DNA of 47,189 bases, from assembly GCA_025349905.2 (NCBI GenBank), contig MU624581.1, forward strand, positions 1 to 47,189, given 5' to 3'. Positions 44,360-47,189 of the stretch are shown here, in pieces. The position numbers and the translations under genes are program-made. The notes under the pieces were generated by a model that saw nothing but the letters and a program-made list of their open reading frames with translations, was not told the origin of the DNA and did no database searches. The stretch is from Blastocladiella britannica. Its lineage: Eukaryota; Blastocladiomycota; Blastocladiomycetes; Blastocladiales; Blastocladiaceae. Positions within the stretch are counted from its first letter, which is position 1. Every line of letters starts with the position of its first letter.

Positions 44360-44402
44360 TTTTTGGGTCGTCTCCCTCTCAAATGTACTTTTAAAGGATA
44401 TA

Positions 44403-45787
44403 ATGCCAGGCTCACCGGTATTCAGTCTCGCGACGGCCTTGCCAGCGGTTGCCGTCGCGTCGGCATTGGCAACCTACCTGCTTATGCGATCGCGTACCTC
44501 GCCCGAATCAACAGTTTCACGACAGTTGGTGCAAGATGAAAAACTACCTCTGGAATGGGACGCCATCGACGGCGTTGTGGGCATGGTTGGCAACACGCCG
44601 CTCATCCGGCTGCCAGAGCTCTCGCGACTGACCGGATGCGAGATTTATGTGCGTCTTCTGCTCCGTGGTCCACCCTGTACATTGAATGGTCCATAACAAT
44701 GGTTCCCTTGAATTATTAGGCCAAGGCAGAGTTCACCAACCCGGGCGGATCGTCCAAGGACCGCGTCGCGCTTGCGATTTTGCGAGCCGCCGAGCAGCGC
44801 GGGGTGCTGGTGCCCCATACCGGCGCGACCGTGTACGAGGGCACAGTCGGGTCGACAGGGATATCGCTGGCGGTACTGGCGCGCGCACTCGGGTACCGGT
44901 GCCACATCGTGATGCCGGACGACGTGGCCATGGACAAGGTATCGATGCTGGAGCGGCTGGGTGCCACGGTAGAGCGCGTACGGCCCGTCTCGATCATTGA
45001 CCCGGGCCATTTCGTGACAGTCGCGAAACGGCGCGCCGACGCCCACCATGCGCACGCGGTGGCAGCCCACGGCGACTCGGTAGGGCCAGTACATGGCGGC
45101 GCGCTGTTTGCCGACCAGTTTGAGAACCAAGACAACTGGCGCGTGCACTTTAACACCACGGGGCCCGAGATCTGGCGCCAGTCGGCTGGCGGCGCGCTCG
45201 ACGCGTTTGTGATGGGCGCAGGGACTGGCGGGACGCTGGCGGGGGTTGCGCGGTACCTTACTGCACGACGACAACGCGAGCGCGCGGCCGCGGGACTTGC
45301 CCCCACCATGCCCACTGACCGGTTTCCCGACATTTCCATGGTGCTCGCGGACCCGCAAGGCTCGGGCCTCTTCAACAAGGTGGTGCACGGCGTGCTGTAT
45401 GCGCCGACCGACGCTGAGGGTACGCGCCGCCGCCACCAGGTGGATACGGTGGTGGAGGGCGTTGGGCTGAACCGGCTGACCGCCAACTTTGCGACGGGCC
45501 TTCCGTTCGTGCAAACGGCCGAGCGCGTCACGGACCAGGAGGCGGTCGATATGGCTCGGTACATGCTGCGCGAAGAAGGGTTCTTTATTGGATCGTCTTC
45601 GGCCGTCAACCTGGTCGCGGCCGTGCGCACTGCCAAGCGGCTTGGGCCCGGGAAGCGAATTGTCACGCTCATGTGTGACTCGGGGGTGCGGCACACGTCA
45701 AAGTTCTGGGACGACGCTTACCTTCGCGCCCAGGGACTCGAGACGCGCGCTGTTGGGCCGTCGTTCATTGAAGATCTTTTGAGCTGA
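44403..45787 (+). CDS. MCY1: mitochondrial outer-membrane cysteine synthase-like enzyme
   Basis: This is a PLP-dependent fold-type II enzyme, most like yeast YGR012W. Exons 44403-44648 and 44720-45787 join in frame (CEIY/AKAEFTNPGG) to 437 aa. An N-terminal hydrophobic anchor (ATALPAVAVASALATYLLM) matches the outer-membrane signal anchor of YGR012W. Catalytic features are VGNTPLIRLPELS, the PLP lysine in NPGGSSKDRVA, the loop EGTVGSTGISLA in place of the usual TSGNTG, and the phosphate-binding GAGTGGTLAG. The C-terminus has FIGSSSAVNLVAAV and VTLMCDSG. Donor GTGCGT. Whether it makes cysteine from O-acetylserine is not established for this subfamily. Confidence 0.9.
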
Positions 45788-45837
45788 CTTCTTTGAGCGA
45801 AATGAAGTAATAAGAAAGAAAAAAAAAGAGAATCCAT

Positions 45838-46961
45838 TCACGACTGCAGCGCGGCCACCAGGGCTTCGCGGACCCGCTCAGCGGCGCCAGATGTGGTGCG
45901 AATCAATTCGACCACTTGATCGCCGACCTGCTCCCCCAGCGACGATGCCGCATACGAGAACTCGGACACGTGGCCGTGGAACTGCGATCCAATCAGTGCG
46001 TACCCAAACAGCGCCGCGACGCAAAAGAGCCCAAGCTTGTACGCCATGAATCGCAGGTGCCAGGATCCGCCGAGATACGCGGCATAGTGCACGATTCGGG
46101 CAGTGACCAACGTCACCGAGAGGCTGGGTTTTTTTTCAAGTACAAAAAAAAGTCAGTTTTATGTTGTAAATGTTGTGATAGGAGACTGGTGAGAACGGAC
46201 GCAATGCGGATCTTGAGATCGACCTTGCGCGCGTGGGCGATAATGATCGCGGAAGCGGCCATGGCGATCCCCTCCACATGATTCAAGTGGGCGGCCCAGG
46301 CGCGTGCAGCCAGCGAGTCGGGTGGAAGTGTTGTTCGCGACGCGCGCGGAGTCTACGACGTGCCGATCGAGTCAACCAATAAAGAAGAGCCAAGAAAAAA
46401 AAAACTGAATGAACAAAAAAAAACACACACATTGGGCTCAAGGTAGCCAAGGTGAAGGAGCTCCAGGAGGTACGCCGTGTAGGGAGTGACCAAGTGCGCC
46501 AAGGCAATCAAAAGACCAAGGCACAGGAACGGAATACCGGCGCGGTCGAGGTCTGTTCCAATGTGTAAGGGGTCCATTATGCCATTTCCAGCACACGATA
46601 AAAAAATACCATGAAGCACTGACGTGCCCTGCAGGACCTGCTGCACGCCCGTGTCAATCAAAAATGCTTCTCTGATCGCCAAAGAGGTGAGGAAGGCGGC
46701 AGTGAGCGCCAGGAGGCCGTAGGTGGGCACGGCGGCAATGGAGACGCGCGAGGACGGCATGGCGGCGGCGGCGGCGGCCACAGCGGTGGTGGTGGTGTCG
46801 TGCAGGTGGTGGTACAGCAGCACCACCGGCGTGGCGTGTCGCGGGAACGAAATCACGCGCGAGCGCGGGCGTGGCGGCGGCGGCGGCGGCGGCACAAAGC
46901 GGAAGCGCGGATCGGCGGTGGTAATGTGCGGAGGGAGGTCGGCAAGCGAGCCCTCGGGCAT
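45838..46961 (-). CDS. multipass membrane protein, weakly TMEM205-like
   Basis: The gene has four exons with junctions at LQGTSVLHD/LDRAG, GYLEPN/TPRASRT (near 46430-46352) and KIRIA/LSVTLV (about 46207-46129). The last donor is GTCCGT. The predicted protein is roughly 275 aa with an N-terminal Pro-rich and Ala-rich stretch, then about four hydrophobic helices: YGLLALTAAFLTSLAIREAF, IPFLCLGLLIALAHLV, HVEGIAMAASAIIIAHA and LGLFCVAALFGYALI. A TGVQQVLQ segment, LLHLGYLEPN and HLNHVEG recall the DUF4149/TMEM205 family layout, but the match is weak and made by eye. The ATG at 46961 is preferred; 47015 is an in-frame alternative. It converges on MCY1 with 50 bp between stops. Confidence 0.5.
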
Positions 46962-47189
46962 CCGTAAATGGCTTTTGTCTTTTCTTTTTCTTTTTTTGTG
47001 GAGGTTGGCTTGCACGGGCTCACTGACTTTTGCTTGCTACTGCATCAGCAAAGCGATTTCTCTAAACAGCCTCTCAGCAGGTTCAAATAAACAACCTCCA
47101 AACAGACCACGTCAACTCTAAATAGCCCAATATTGATGGGACCGCGATGAAAATGGTATGAAAATGATCGCGGACGTCCTGCGAGCATT
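46962..47189. other. right edge, upstream of the membrane-protein gene
   Basis: This is the 5' flank of the minus-strand gene. A pyrimidine run (CTTTTCTTTTTCTTTTTTT) at about 46979-46997 precedes its ATG on the plus strand. No other gene or element is recognised. Confidence 0.4.

Overview
The window is nuclear DNA from a compact, GC-rich eukaryotic genome. Genes carry short introns of about 45-150 nt (GT..AG), intergenic gaps are often under 100 bp, and there are no operons, ribosome binding sites or prokaryotic genes. Several genes have close counterparts mainly in fungi: recyclin-1 (F-box, Sec10-like, CaaX), the yeast YGR012W-type outer-membrane cysteine synthase, the YDL183C-type mitochondrial K+/H+ exchange-related protein, UTP10, and small secreted proteins with predicted GPI anchors. 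I infer an early-diverging fungus (chytrid- or blastoclad-like). The phylum is a guess from composition and gene content, not a measurement.

Layout. 1-7.5 kb: RAD18 (-), an LRR protein (+), a DUF1771-Smr protein (-), a PIN-like auxin-efflux-carrier family transporter (-) and phosphopantothenate-cysteine ligase (-). 7.5-16.6 kb: a long Ser-rich orphan membrane protein (+) converging on UTP10 (-). 16.8-21.9 kb: a TBC Rab-GAP (+), a stand-alone EXD2 C-terminal/HNH-like module (-) and a secreted PhoD phosphatase (-). 22.2-28.9 kb: a redox/cell-surface block with two small secreted, probably GPI-anchored proteins flanking a very large multidomain oxidoreductase. 29-36.4 kb: mitochondrial ribosome recycling factor, recyclin-1, ALG12, ubiquitin-eS31 and a G-protein gamma subunit. 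36.9-47 kb: a SERINC protein, an 8-Cys secreted peptide, an ATG14-like autophagy subunit, the YDL183C-type protein, the cysteine synthase-like enzyme and a TMEM205-like membrane protein.

The most unusual gene is the ~1631-residue protein at 22594-27997. Its nine-exon model is in frame at every junction. A secreted DUOX-type haem-peroxidase domain is followed by DOMON, cytochrome b561, cytochrome b5 and a b5-reductase-type FAD/NAD module. An SH3-like domain sits inside the reductase. It looks like a dual-oxidase analogue in which the NOX core has been replaced by a DOMON/b561/b5/reductase electron chain.

Most other genes are housekeeping functions: DNA damage tolerance, ribosome biogenesis, CoA synthesis, N-glycosylation, endosomal recycling, autophagy and mitochondrial translation. 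They share only tight packing. Many introns here start with GTNCG, an atypical 5' splice-site preference. Exon coordinates given in entries come from hand-checked reading frames. Where I call introns approximate, only the outer gene limits should be relied on.
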